Made by a program: the position numbers and the translations under genes. Of a DNA stretch of 37,771 bases, positions 1 to 8,869 are shown one piece after another. Positions within the stretch are counted from its first letter, which is position 1. Every line of letters begins with the position of its first letter. The notes under the pieces were generated by a model. The model was given only the letters and a program-made list of their open reading frames with translations. It was not told the DNA's origin and did not search any database. This DNA comes from a virus. The stretch lies in the IMG/VR virus record IMGVR_UViG_3300014838_000749, positions 1-37,771 of that record; one strand, given 5' to 3'.

Positions 1-1
1 A

Positions 2-3000
2 ATGCTGTTTGATATCCAACAGCATGGTAAGAAACCGATCGATTTCAATACAACCCCTTACTCTAATAGACGAGCACTACTAGAGCAGATAGCGAAATAT
101 CTTCCACGGAATAAGTTCCACCTTGCTCCGCAGGTTGAAGGCCCAGAGGCTATTAAGAAACTTCAACAGCGAGTAGCATCTGGCGCGGACCCTCTAACTA
201 ATGAAGGTGTTGTAATACATCCACCAACAGGTAAGCCTATCAAGGTCAAGAATACAGACGAGTACGACGCCCTTATCACTGGTACGTTTCCAGGGCAGGG
301 TAGGCGTGCTGGTACTATTGGTGGACTAACTTATGCGCACCCTGATAAACCAGGTGTAACTGTTGGAAAGGTTGGAACTGGTTTTAATGATGAGCTGTTG
401 AAACTAATAGCATCCGATCCGACTTCGTATATTGGTAGGACGGCTCGTTTAAGATCACAAGAGAAATTACCTAGCGGTGCGCTAAGAGCCCCGAGCTTCT
501 TAGGTTTGCATGAGGATATATCACCGGTTAAGACAGCTGAACTAACACCACTACGAGGCGCGCTATTAGAAAAGCAGGCGGCTGGGGCGAATATTCGTAG
601 GATACTTAAGTTGCTAGCAAACCAAAAGCTGCTCGCCACACATCCCATTGGTGGCAATGCGCAGGTGCAGTCATTGGCAGAGTTTCTTGGCCAACATCCA
701 TTTAATACGGCGGTTAAGGCACTAACTAAGCCAAGCGCGATGGCGGCGCTTAAGCGGAAGTTAATACTACAGGCCAACGCTATTGAGGAATATAAATTCT
801 TACACCCAGAATTGAGTCGTGCTGCGTATGGACAACCTATGCCGCAGTCGCCACTTATGTCCATGGCGCGTTTGCACGATTTGGGCGGTAAGAGGCTTTT
901 TGATGCACTTTATAGTAAAAGCAAACCAATTGTAGAAAAGCCTGATGAGCTATTTACGTGGGGTATACCTTATAAACCATTATTGATTCCATGGCAGCCT
1001 TTGGGTAAAGGGAATAAAGGGTCTTCTAGTGAACTTCTAAAGCTTATTGCACCGAACTTTCCACAAGTATCATTTTCTGAGCATACACCAGTAGCAACTC
1101 CGGGTCTTGATATGCTTGGGGCACAGAAAGTACTACGGCAATTAGTTCCTAACCGAAAAGCACCTATGCAGGTAATTAAATCCGAAGTATTAAAAACCTT
1201 ACCTGTTGATGTAGAAAATTATGCCTATAGAGGTGGCGGTATGGACGGTAAGAGCCCGGTATTTGATGTATCTAAACATATTTTACCGCCTAGTAATGAG
1301 CGGGCATGGATAAGCGGATATCCAGATGTTGCAGCTGGTTACCTTAAAGATGTAAAGGTAGAAGAAGGCGCTACCCCGGTATTCTGGCAAGTTAATACTA
1401 AGCCAATTGATGAAGCGGTTAAGCGTATGCCTGGTTCCGGTGTTGCCACTCCGTTTTTCCATCCGCACCTCGCGAAAGATACAACGCATCTTCCAAGCTG
1501 GCTTGGTAAGTACAGGAATGAACTTGAAACACTTGGCCCGAATGGGTTTGAATTAGGCTCCGGTATACGTAATTGGATTCGCTCTGCGATACTTAACCGT
1601 CGTATGAGCGGTATAGATAATCCGTTTAAAGCAGTCGCTGGAAAAAATCAGGGTTGGGCAGCGCGACCATTTTACGAACGTGTTATTAGACCAGCACTGC
1701 TAGATAGCTCGAAACTAATAAATAATGTTAGCGTCGGCTTGCCGGGCGTGAAAGATACGCTCGGCGCTATACCTAAGTACTTTGCCCAAATTAGTAAATC
1801 GGGTGAATCTTTAGAAGAAAATGATCCGCTATTAGAAAAGCAGGCAGCTGGGGCGAATATCAGTAGGCTGCTAAAAATTCTAGCTAGCCCAAGTTTACGT
1901 AAATCACTTATTGGTGATTTAGAAGCTTCTAAGGGAGTTAATGAGGGCGGCCGTTATGCTTTTAATGCAATGTTAGATTTTATGCACAGTCAAAAACCTA
2001 ATAAGGCTGTCAAAGCATTAGGGCAATGGTCCGGTGATGCTCGTCATAACGTTATTAAGGATTTATTCAATAAAGTTAAAATAACTAGCGATGCTTTTAC
2101 CCGAGACCCGCTAAATAGATTTAAAGCATTAGATATGGACAAAGCGAATGAGGCGTATAGCGCTATGAGTGCTATGCAGATGGCTAATGCTCCGCATATG
2201 TTTAAATCGTTATTGAGTAATTTACGACGACCTCCCAGTGATACACCTGCTGTTTCGGATAATAGTATCCTAGGACTATCTCGGGAGTTTGGTAAAAAGT
2301 TCTCTGATATGATGCGTGAATCATCACCGCATGTTCCTTTTTCTGCAAACACACCTGTGAGTGCGCCAGGATTAGATATAAACAAGGCGCAGAGTATTTT
2401 ACGACGAATAGCACCAAATAGAATACCGGCAAAGTTCGTGACTAATGATGTATTAAAGTCATTACCTGTAGATCCGACTACATTCGCGTATAGAGGTGGA
2501 TCATTACCACTAGCTAATCTAAATAACTTGGATTTAAATGTAAAACAGCCTCAACATGATGTTTTGGCTCGAATTATACCTAAAGGCGATAGCCGGGCTT
2601 GGATTTCAGCTTATCCAGATGTGGCGCATGGCTATACAAATTATAGTGTGTCTCCAACTGTGAAAATGTTTTGGCAATTAAATACTAAACCTATAGATGC
2701 TGTAAATAAGCGCTTTGGTAGATCAAATATAGCTACTCCATATTTCCATCCTCATATTGCGAAAGACTCTACTGGGTATCCCGCCTGGTTAAATTATTTT
2801 CGAAAACCGTTGAGCAATACTAATAGTTTGGCTAGCAAGTTGCTAACATTTACTAATATGGAGAATCCATTTGTTCGTAATGCGGGTAAAGTAGATTGGG
2901 GTTCTAGACCTTTTTATGAGCGTGTTGTTAAACCAGACTTACTACCCGAATCTAATAAACTTATAAATAAAACGTTTATTGGTATGCCTCATCAATTGCA

Positions 3001-6000
3001 AAAAGAAGAGAGTGCGGGCTATTCGCTACTATTTCCTAAGTATTGGGCGCAGATGAGCAAATCTGGTTCAACATTAGAAGTGGAAGATCCGCTATTAGAA
3101 AAGCAGGCGGCTGGGGCGAATATCAGTAGATTAGCAAAGTTTCTAGCTAGTCCAAAATTGTTAAAGGAATTAGAGAGCAGTGCGTTAACTTCCCGATGGT
3201 TTAAACCTTATATGTTTGGACCCGCATTACACGACGTATCACTTACAGATTTATCAAAGTTTGTAAAAGCTAACCCAATAGCTAACACACGGTTACTTAA
3301 TCAATTTGCTAATTCTAGCAAAATTAAGGCCCCAGGTATTGCACCAAATATTACAACTATATTTCCACAGATAGCTAAATGGGACGATCCTAAACAGGTG
3401 GATTCAGCTACTGCCCATTTAGTTAATAGCGTTAAAGAGTTTATACACGGTCTACGGTTAACATTAAATGATACCGGTTATAGTAACACACATAAGCTAT
3501 CGGTTTCTTTTTCTAAAGATACACCAGTAGTAAATCCTGGTTTGGATATCAACTCAGCGCATAAATTACTGCGCCAGATAGTACCACATCGTAAGTTACC
3601 TGTTAAATTTGTCCCAGATGCTGTAATAGATAACCTACCAGTAGATCCGGCTAAATATGCTTATCGAGGGCAGCCATTAAATGTGATGCACGGTGATTCT
3701 AATTTTATGCATTCCTTCGTGAATGCTGGTGCTAAAGGAAGCGATCAGCCTTACAGTGATATTACGCGTCAAATAATTAGCCCTGGCCATACACGTGCTT
3801 GGGTTAGTGCTTATAACGATATTGCTAAAGCATACTCTGGCGAAAAGGCAGTAGGTGGTGAAGGTTTTAATGTGCTGGCTCCGGCCATATGGCAGTTAAA
3901 TACACCAGCAATGCGTGAAGGTGTTGGTACGCCATTTTTCCATAAGCACGTAGCGGTCGATACAAGTCGTTATCCAGCTTGGTTACAGTATCTTAAAGGT
4001 CCATTAAGCACTAATATTATAGGTAAACCGATTCATGCTCTAGCAAAATTGTTCGGTCAAGCGAACCCGTTTGTGCAAGCAGCAGGTCGAAGTGAATGGG
4101 GCGATCGTCCGTTCTACGAGCGCGTTATTCGGCCAGCAACAATGGACCCCGAAAAATTAATTCGTAACACATTTATTGGTCTACCTAATGTATCAGATCG
4201 ACCTGGTTATTGGGCTCAAATTAGTAAATCGGGTGAATCTTTAGAAGAAAATGATCCGCTTCTAATCAAAGAAGCACTCAACCCCAAAACTGTGCTTAAC
4301 GTAGCTAGTCAGTTTGCTAATAAAGTTAATGCAGGCAAATGGATTCCATCGGCAGCAGCAGAGAGACTTGGGCTAACTATGCCAGCTACAAGGCTACTAA
4401 GGTTTGCTAATAAGACACAGCAGTGGATACCAGGTGCTCTTAAGCGTAATTTTGCTGCCATGCAAGCAGGCGAGCACGCAGCGCAATTACCTCGAACTAT
4501 GCCAAGTATTCGCAATAGGTTATTTGGCATGCAAGATGATGTCGTAAAACATATCACCGAGAAAGGCTTTGGTATACCTGCTGAGTCTGTAAATGTTCAA
4601 ATATTTCCAGATGCGCGCGGTGCGGGTGCTTGGATTCCTGATATGAAATGGGAACGTGGTCAGGCTCTTATTGGTGATACGTGGCCAGTAATACTTCATG
4701 AACTTGGACATGCTGCTACGTTAGGTGGTGATCTCAAAGGTTTCGTATCAAAAGTAGTAAAGCAACCTAGTACAGCTAAAGATACTTTTGGTTACGAATT
4801 ATTAGCACGTCTATCCGCCGGGCGTGCAGCTCGTAATTTAGCAGGAACGGCACTTCCTGCGCCAAGCATGGGTAAATTACAAAATGCATGGGAGCCAGCG
4901 ATGAATACGTACCGGCTTGATATATTACAGAAATGGTTAAAGCAGTTTACTGAGTCTGCTGGTAGTCCTGAAACCTGGGGAAAGTCTTTAGGTGACACTG
5001 TAAATAACTTCCCAGCAAGCGTACAACGTGCTTTTCCGAATATATATGACCAAGTTAAACATGCTCCGATACCTGAATGGCTAACCAAGGTATCTTTTGA
5101 GGAAGATCCTTTGCTAGTCAAGGAAGCTTTAAACCCCAAAAAAGTGTTAAATGTAGCTTCTCAATTTGCTAACAAAGTAAATGCAGGTAAGTGGGTCCCA
5201 TCAGCAGTATCCTCTCGGCTTGGTCTAACAATGCCAGCAGAAAGGTTAATGCGATTTGCTAATAAGACACAAAACTGGATACCCGGCGCATCCAACAGGA
5301 TTATAAATAAACTTCCTACTATAGCCAATGAAACTGTTAATGCATTACCTGATAAAATGCCTTTCAAATCTGTAATGGGTAACATAGCCGAAAAGGGTTT
5401 TGGTTTACCTGCTAATCAAATAAAGTTCAATCAGGTGCCTGAGTTAATGCAGTCTAATTGGCTCCCAGTCGCAGAAGGTGGTACAGCACCACTTGGTCAA
5501 GTTAGCACAGTATCGAGTTGGCCGGTTGCGTTACATGAATTAGGTCATGCGCAAACGTTGCAACGACACTTACCAGCATTTAATGCTAATCACGGCATGG
5601 GGGGCTTTCTTGGCGAGCTTCAACATGATAGCATTACTGGAAATTTGCGACCAAGGTGGTGGTCGGAGATGGCTGCTAATAGGGCCGCCGGTGCTGGATC
5701 TAGACAATTAATAAATACTGGTTTAAATGCACCACCTACAAATATATTAACTCAATACTGGCATCCGGCATTAGATACCTATCGGTTACGTATTATGCGG
5801 GAATGGTTAAGCAAATATCGCTTTGCGAATAGAGATAGTGATCCATATATGTGGGGAAGGGGTTTAAATACTGCGGGTAAGAATTTTCCGGCGTGGGTTC
5901 GGCGTTCCTTTCCTTCAATAGCACAAGAAGGTTTCGGTCTTGGCGCTAAGCCTAACTGGATAACCAAGGTATCTTTTGAGGAAGATCCTTTGCTAGTCAA

Positions 6001-6784
6001 GGAAGCAGTCAGTGCGTGGCGTGCCCCAGAGATATTAGCATCACTTGCACGTAGATTTGGCTCTTCCACACCAGGCTATTTATCCGGACCTAATGTATAT
6101 GCTCCGATAGCTAGTTTGAAGCATGTAATAGGTAATGCTTTACAGACAGGTGCGAAAAAACTACCAGAAGCCAGTGAGCAGATGCTGATCCATAATAATG
6201 CTACAGCGAAAGCGTTGTCTAGGTTACCGGGGGCTTATATAGTTGAAGGCGAGACTAACAAAGTAAATCCTAATATGCTTCGTTTATTTCACGGCGCAAA
6301 TAATCCGCTTGGTACTGAGCTACCACACATTAAACAACCAACCACACAAACTGTTCTCTCACATTTCTCACCTAGTAGCGATGTAGGTAAACATTATGGG
6401 TCGTTATATAAGTCCATAGTGGATATACCGAAATCGATTGGTTATCCTATGTTCGAGAAAAATGATGCACGCTATGCACTTACTGATCTGTTTGGTAGTG
6501 GTGATAAAGGTGATGTAGGTGATGCATATAGGCGAATTGTAAATATGTTGGGATTGGATAGATTAAGTTTAAGCGATAAGCTTCAACAATTTGGTCAAGC
6601 ACTAAAAGCATCACCTAGTAAAATTGACCCTGTTAGAGATTTAGCAAGTACTTATGAGACTATAGTACCGTCTGGTGTAGGTGAACGTTCATATTTTACT
6701 GGCACGAATAAGCCTGTTGATATAACTAAGATACCAGTTGATATACTGCGTAAGTGGTGGACTGGTATGACTGCAGGTGCTTAA
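2..6784 (+). CDS. Modular polyprotein: DNA ligase C-terminal half plus tandem effector-like modules (5' partial)
   Basis: The reading frame is open from the window edge, so the true start is probably upstream. Residues 1-183 match the C-terminal half of an ATP-dependent DNA ligase: a FDIQQHGKK segment, motif IV EGVVI, motif V KPIKVK, then the OB-fold features GRRAGTIGGL, VGKVGTGFNDE and SGALRAPSFLGL. The catalytic lysine would lie upstream. Then come modules at residues 188-607, 610-1028 and 1031-1417 (mutually homologous, with YRG and RAWISxYPDxAxGY motifs resembling ADP-ribosyltransferases), 1420-1701 and 1704-1994 (homologous, each with HELGH, typical of zinc metallopeptidases), and 1997-2260 (a different module with LFHG and SHFSPSSDVGKHYG, again ART-like). 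Each module opens with LLEKQAAGANI or DPLLxKEA. A processed, possibly virion-packaged polyprotein is inferred. The ligase call is firm, the ART call tentative. Confidence 0.85.
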   Translation: MLFDIQQHGKKPIDFNTTPYSNRRALLEQIAKYLPRNKFHLAPQVEGPEAIKKLQQRVASGADPLTNEGVVIHPPTGKPIKVKNTDEYDALITGTFPGQGRRAGTIGGLTYAHPDKPGVTVGKVGTGFNDELLKLIASDPTSYIGRTARLRSQEKLPSGALRAPSFLGLHEDISPVKTAELTPLRGALLEKQAAGANIRRILKLLANQKLLATHPIGGNAQVQSLAEFLGQHPFNTAVKALTKPSAMAALKRKLILQANAIEEYKFLHPELSRAAYGQPMPQSPLMSMARLHDLGGKRLFDALYSKSKPIVEKPDELFTWGIPYKPLLIPWQPLGKGNKGSSSELLKLIAPNFPQVSFSEHTPVATPGLDMLGAQKVLRQLVPNRKAPMQVIKSEVLKTLPVDVENYAYRGGGMDGKSPVFDVSKHILPPSNERAWISGYPDVAAGYLKDVKVEEGATPVFWQVNTKPIDEAVKRMPGSGVATPFFHPHLAKDTTHLPSWLGKYRNELETLGPNGFELGSGIRNWIRSAILNRRMSGIDNPFKAVAGKNQGWAARPFYERVIRPALLDSSKLINNVSVGLPGVKDTLGAIPKYFAQISKSGESLEENDPLLEKQAAGANISRLLKILASPSLRKSLIGDLEASKGVNEGGRYAFNAMLDFMHSQKPNKAVKALGQWSGDARHNVIKDLFNKVKITSDAFTRDPLNRFKALDMDKANEAYSAMSAMQMANAPHMFKSLLSNLRRPPSDTPAVSDNSILGLSREFGKKFSDMMRESSPHVPFSANTPVSAPGLDINKAQSILRRIAPNRIPAKFVTNDVLKSLPVDPTTFAYRGGSLPLANLNNLDLNVKQPQHDVLARIIPKGDSRAWISAYPDVAHGYTNYSVSPTVKMFWQLNTKPIDAVNKRFGRSNIATPYFHPHIAKDSTGYPAWLNYFRKPLSNTNSLASKLLTFTNMENPFVRNAGKVDWGSRPFYERVVKPDLLPESNKLINKTFIGMPHQLQKEESAGYSLLFPKYWAQMSKSGSTLEVEDPLLEKQAAGANISRLAKFLASPKLLKELESSALTSRWFKPYMFGPALHDVSLTDLSKFVKANPIANTRLLNQFANSSKIKAPGIAPNITTIFPQIAKWDDPKQVDSATAHLVNSVKEFIHGLRLTLNDTGYSNTHKLSVSFSKDTPVVNPGLDINSAHKLLRQIVPHRKLPVKFVPDAVIDNLPVDPAKYAYRGQPLNVMHGDSNFMHSFVNAGAKGSDQPYSDITRQIISPGHTRAWVSAYNDIAKAYSGEKAVGGEGFNVLAPAIWQLNTPAMREGVGTPFFHKHVAVDTSRYPAWLQYLKGPLSTNIIGKPIHALAKLFGQANPFVQAAGRSEWGDRPFYERVIRPATMDPEKLIRNTFIGLPNVSDRPGYWAQISKSGESLEENDPLLIKEALNPKTVLNVASQFANKVNAGKWIPSAAAERLGLTMPATRLLRFANKTQQWIPGALKRNFAAMQAGEHAAQLPRTMPSIRNRLFGMQDDVVKHITEKGFGIPAESVNVQIFPDARGAGAWIPDMKWERGQALIGDTWPVILHELGHAATLGGDLKGFVSKVVKQPSTAKDTFGYELLARLSAGRAARNLAGTALPAPSMGKLQNAWEPAMNTYRLDILQKWLKQFTESAGSPETWGKSLGDTVNNFPASVQRAFPNIYDQVKHAPIPEWLTKVSFEEDPLLVKEALNPKKVLNVASQFANKVNAGKWVPSAVSSRLGLTMPAERLMRFANKTQNWIPGASNRIINKLPTIANETVNALPDKMPFKSVMGNIAEKGFGLPANQIKFNQVPELMQSNWLPVAEGGTAPLGQVSTVSSWPVALHELGHAQTLQRHLPAFNANHGMGGFLGELQHDSITGNLRPRWWSEMAANRAAGAGSRQLINTGLNAPPTNILTQYWHPALDTYRLRIMREWLSKYRFANRDSDPYMWGRGLNTAGKNFPAWVRRSFPSIAQEGFGLGAKPNWITKVSFEEDPLLVKEAVSAWRAPEILASLARRFGSSTPGYLSGPNVYAPIASLKHVIGNALQTGAKKLPEASEQMLIHNNATAKALSRLPGAYIVEGETNKVNPNMLRLFHGANNPLGTELPHIKQPTTQTVLSHFSPSSDVGKHYGSLYKSIVDIPKSIGYPMFEKNDARYALTDLFGSGDKGDVGDAYRRIVNMLGLDRLSLSDKLQQFGQALKASPSKIDPVRDLASTYETIVPSGVGERSYFTGTNKPVDITKIPVDILRKWWTGMTAGA
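561..594 (+). repeat. 34-nt exact linker repeat (second copy 3090-3123; near copy 1827-1860)
   Basis: The DNA encoding LLEKQAAGAN is identical at 561-594 and 3090-3123, and has one mismatch at 1827-1860. These are the N-terminal linkers of the three ART-like modules. Confidence 0.9.
563..4258 (+). repeat. Three tandem copies of a ~400-residue ART-like module
   Basis: Copies start at 563, 1829 and 3092. Each has in order: the LLEKQAAGANI linker, a variable helical stretch, a VSFSxxTPVxxPGLDI-like segment, YAYRG (R410 in copy 1), RAWISGYPDVAAGY (434-447 in copy 1) or its equivalent, FWQLNTKP, TPFFHPHxAxDT, and a C-terminal xRPFYERVxxP segment before an ISKSGESLEENDPLL-type tail. The order YRG then aromatic-[IV]-S-x-Y-x-D-x-A fits the R and S positions of R-S-E ADP-ribosyltransferases. 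No certain catalytic glutamate was identified. Confidence 0.8.
1787..1830 (+). repeat. 44-nt exact linker repeat (second copy 4217-4260)
   Basis: The 44 nt encoding ISKSGESLEENDP plus flanking bases are identical at 1787-1830 and 4217-4260, at the ends of modules 1 and 3. The modules themselves differ at many silent and replacement sites, so the linker looks recently exchanged or homogenised. Confidence 0.9.
4259..5989 (+). repeat. Two tandem copies of an HELGH metallopeptidase-like module
   Basis: Copies start at 4259 and 5111. Both begin with the KEALNPKxVLNVASQFANK segment, continue through KWxPSA, LGLTMPAxRLxRFANKTQ and GFGxPA, and carry WPVxLHELGHAxTL (H1566-H1570 and H1845-H1849 of the polyprotein). 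Both end with a YRLxIxxxWL helix and the WxTKVSFEEDPLLVKEA tail. HExxH is the zinc-binding and catalytic signature of metallopeptidases; the third ligand was not identified. The middle parts have diverged strongly between copies. Confidence 0.75.
5082..5127 (+). repeat. 46-nt exact linker repeat (second copy 5961-6006)
   Basis: The DNA encoding TKVSFEEDPLLVKEA is identical at 5082-5127 and 5961-6006, at the ends of the two HELGH modules, although what follows (module 5 versus module 6) is unrelated. Confidence 0.9.
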
Positions 6785-6797
6785 GGGAATTAAATAA

Positions 6798-8081
6798 ATG
6801 CCTAACTACAACCCATTAGATGCATCAACCTGGACACCCATACAAAATCTGCCTAATGATATCAGTAAGCTGGGGACTCGGGTGCAGCATGTTGGTAATG
6901 ATCTGTATCAGAGCCTACCAAGTTACGGCGAGATGGCTGGCTGGCTCCCTAAAGGAGTTAAGAATATATCTTGGCCAAGACCTAGCTGGGGAGCACTTGG
7001 GACTAAAGCACTTGGGGCCATTGCTGGGTCGGCCGCTGCGCCGGGTATGCTGAAACCTGGTGGAGTAATAGATGAGCTTAAAAAAGCCAAAGGTGAGTCT
7101 GATCGTAAGAACTACTCCGGTAAGCATAGGATTATGCGCAAGCTTATGGATCAGCATCCGGAGCATTTTCATATTGACAGTCAACACGGCGCTTTTGTTG
7201 GTGTGAGCCATCATAGTGGTTTCCGAATGCACCTGCCCCGTAAAGTAGTTCCTGAATCGGTTATGCATAACAAAGCTGCCGCTTCAATGTCCCCTATGCT
7301 CCAAGGAATGATATCTCCTCGCAAGTCTCCAGCTAAGAAGAAGCGTATAATTAAGCCAGTAGATAATGCATTGGCTGAGCCTTCTCCTACGGAGACTTTT
7401 CAAGATGTTGCACAAACCCTCAGTATCCAAAGATCCAAACAAAGGGCCAAACTGGCTGCAGCGGATATTGAAAAGTGGCGAGAAGTTCCTGGTCGTGTGC
7501 GTCTACGGATGCATCTTGGAGCTGTGGCTTTTACCGGCTCCGATAATATTTGGTCTAGTGCTGATTCTATGGTGTCTAAGCTTGCTACTGCTGCACTGGC
7601 TCTTCCAAAATCAATTTCTCTTCCAAGCGGCGCAGAGTTTGATCCGGTACTTGATGGGAGTGTGATGAGCAAGTACGCTGATATAGGTGTTCCTGGTACT
7701 GGTATTTTCACTCCAAACATCCAAGTTGACAGTTTTAATAATGCCGTATGGAACTCTTACTGGCATAACCCTTTCGGCGAACGATCCCAGTTTGGTACAC
7801 CCGATGAGCCACTACATGTAACACCAGAGGTCGCTGCCTTTACGACTGGTATAGTTTCAGGGGCTGGTGCTGCAAGAAAATCCGATACGGTTTCAATTTG
7901 GGATATTGGCCTGACTGCTGCTCAAACAGCGGGTGTCGGTTGGCTTGGCGGATTAGCCTTTGGTAAAGCTCTTGGATTGTTGGCTGGATTAAACCCGCAA
8001 GCGCAGCAGTCATTAACACGTTCTGGTTTGTATGGCGGAGCCATAGTGGGAGCAACGAAGGCCCTGTTCGGTAATCGCTAA
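6798..8081 (+). CDS. Putative virion-associated protein, unknown function
   Basis: 427 residues, starting 13 nt after the polyprotein stop behind an AAGGGA ribosome site, so probably co-transcribed with it. Around residues 100-155 there is a basic segment (KNYSGKHRIMRKLMDQHPEHF) followed by HIDSQHGAFVGVSHHSGFR and MHLPRK, which looks like a compact folded domain. Ala/Gly-rich stretches near residues 65-90 and 350-420 (for example GVGWLGGLAFGKALGLLAG) could be membrane-active helices. Such composition is common in proteins packaged in the head or ejected with DNA, but no family was recognised, so the role is inferred only from the neighbouring polyprotein. Confidence 0.75.
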   Translation: MPNYNPLDASTWTPIQNLPNDISKLGTRVQHVGNDLYQSLPSYGEMAGWLPKGVKNISWPRPSWGALGTKALGAIAGSAAAPGMLKPGGVIDELKKAKGESDRKNYSGKHRIMRKLMDQHPEHFHIDSQHGAFVGVSHHSGFRMHLPRKVVPESVMHNKAAASMSPMLQGMISPRKSPAKKKRIIKPVDNALAEPSPTETFQDVAQTLSIQRSKQRAKLAAADIEKWREVPGRVRLRMHLGAVAFTGSDNIWSSADSMVSKLATAALALPKSISLPSGAEFDPVLDGSVMSKYADIGVPGTGIFTPNIQVDSFNNAVWNSYWHNPFGERSQFGTPDEPLHVTPEVAAFTTGIVSGAGAARKSDTVSIWDIGLTAAQTAGVGWLGGLAFGKALGLLAGLNPQAQQSLTRSGLYGGAIVGATKALFGNR

Positions 8082-8153
8082 ATTAGTTTGAATAATCAGT
8101 TATTAATAATTGAGGAGGCTTAGCCATTCCAATTAATTCCCGGGAGCAACAAG

Positions 8154-8720
8154 ATGCCTGAGTTCAACCGCGAGACGGCCCCATACCGTGAGCGGGCTGA
8201 GATCTTTGCTTTGCATCCTCAAACAAAGCAGATCTATGGCGGGCAGTGGCACAACGATAGCAAGTTTGCCATTCCTGGTGGCGGCATCGACGACGGCGAA
8301 GATGTTTTACAAGGTGCACTTCGTGAGTTCTATGAGGAGACTGGTCTACGTGCTAGAAATCCTCGGCTGGCTAGTGATGCACCGCCCATTGTTAATGAGT
8401 GGTCAGATTCTTTCCGACGGCAAGCACCGGCCGATCGACAGCACTTCCGTGGAACACGTACACATTCTGTGTACGCCGACCTTGATACCGATCAAGGTGA
8501 TCCCCCGACAGTCAATGATTGGAGCGCGTCTAATCGACGCTTCTATTCATTACCTGAAGCGCTCGATATGATGAAAACACCGGGTCCACCAATGGCACCG
8601 GCTGTATATGCAAACCGGCTACGAATTCTTGAGTCCCTTGCTCGACAACTTGCCACGCCGCCACAGAAGAAGCTAGCCAGCTGGCTTCCGTCAGCTCTGG
8701 CTCGGTGGCTTGGACTTTAA
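8154..8720 (+). CDS. Nudix hydrolase
   Basis: 188 residues with a complete Nudix box near residues 41-65 fitting GX5EX7REUXEEXGU: GGIDDGE, seven residues, then REFYEETGL. Nudix enzymes hydrolyse nucleoside diphosphates linked to another group, such as ADP-ribose, NADH, dinucleotide polyphosphates or RNA caps; the substrate cannot be told here. If the upstream modules are ADP-ribosyltransferases, an ADP-ribose or NAD-related substrate is an attractive guess. The C-terminal tail (KLASWLPSALARWLGL) is an amphipathic helix beyond the usual domain. The start follows GGGAGCAACAAG. A palindrome and a terminator follow directly, so this gene probably ends its transcription unit. Confidence 0.9.
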   Translation: MPEFNRETAPYRERAEIFALHPQTKQIYGGQWHNDSKFAIPGGGIDDGEDVLQGALREFYEETGLRARNPRLASDAPPIVNEWSDSFRRQAPADRQHFRGTRTHSVYADLDTDQGDPPTVNDWSASNRRFYSLPEALDMMKTPGPPMAPAVYANRLRILESLARQLATPPQKKLASWLPSALARWLGL

Positions 8721-8723
8721 TGA

Positions 8724-8745
8724 GATTGATTAACGTTAATCAATC
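8724..8745. promoter_or_regulatory. 22-nt perfect palindrome with ATTAACGTTAAT core (8729-8740)
   Basis: It starts 3 nt after the Nudix stop codon and lies just before a rho-independent terminator. It is the first of ten copies of the 12-bp core in this window. The arms extend the symmetry to 22 nt. Confidence 0.85.
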
Positions 8746-8751
8746 CTGTAA

Positions 8752-8783
8752 GGGTACAGCGAAAACGCTGTATCCTTTTTTTT
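8752..8783 (+). terminator. Rho-independent terminator
   Basis: A 10-bp stem (GGGTACAGCG with CGCTGTATCC, one G-T pair) closes an AAAA loop and is followed by eight T. It ends the polyprotein to Nudix unit. Confidence 0.9.
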
Positions 8784-8869
8784 AGTTATCCGCGCCTGAA
8801 ATTTCTCACTAAACATGACATAAATTATTGCCAAGGCCCTACTTACCTCTTACACATAGGAGCAATAGA

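Noticed and set aside
331-864. Minus-strand open frame of 177 codons opposite the polyprotein
   Set aside because: It is the shadow of the ligase and first module, which has clear family motifs on the + strand; no ribosome site or motif was seen. The same holds for the other minus-strand frames.
7400-7720. Overlapping frames within 6798-8081
   Set aside because: They lack start sites and sensible composition; the + frame of 427 codons explains the region.
6798-8081. Calling this protein a portal or major capsid protein
   Set aside because: Length and Gly/Ala segments are compatible with many virion proteins, but no portal or capsid motif is visible.
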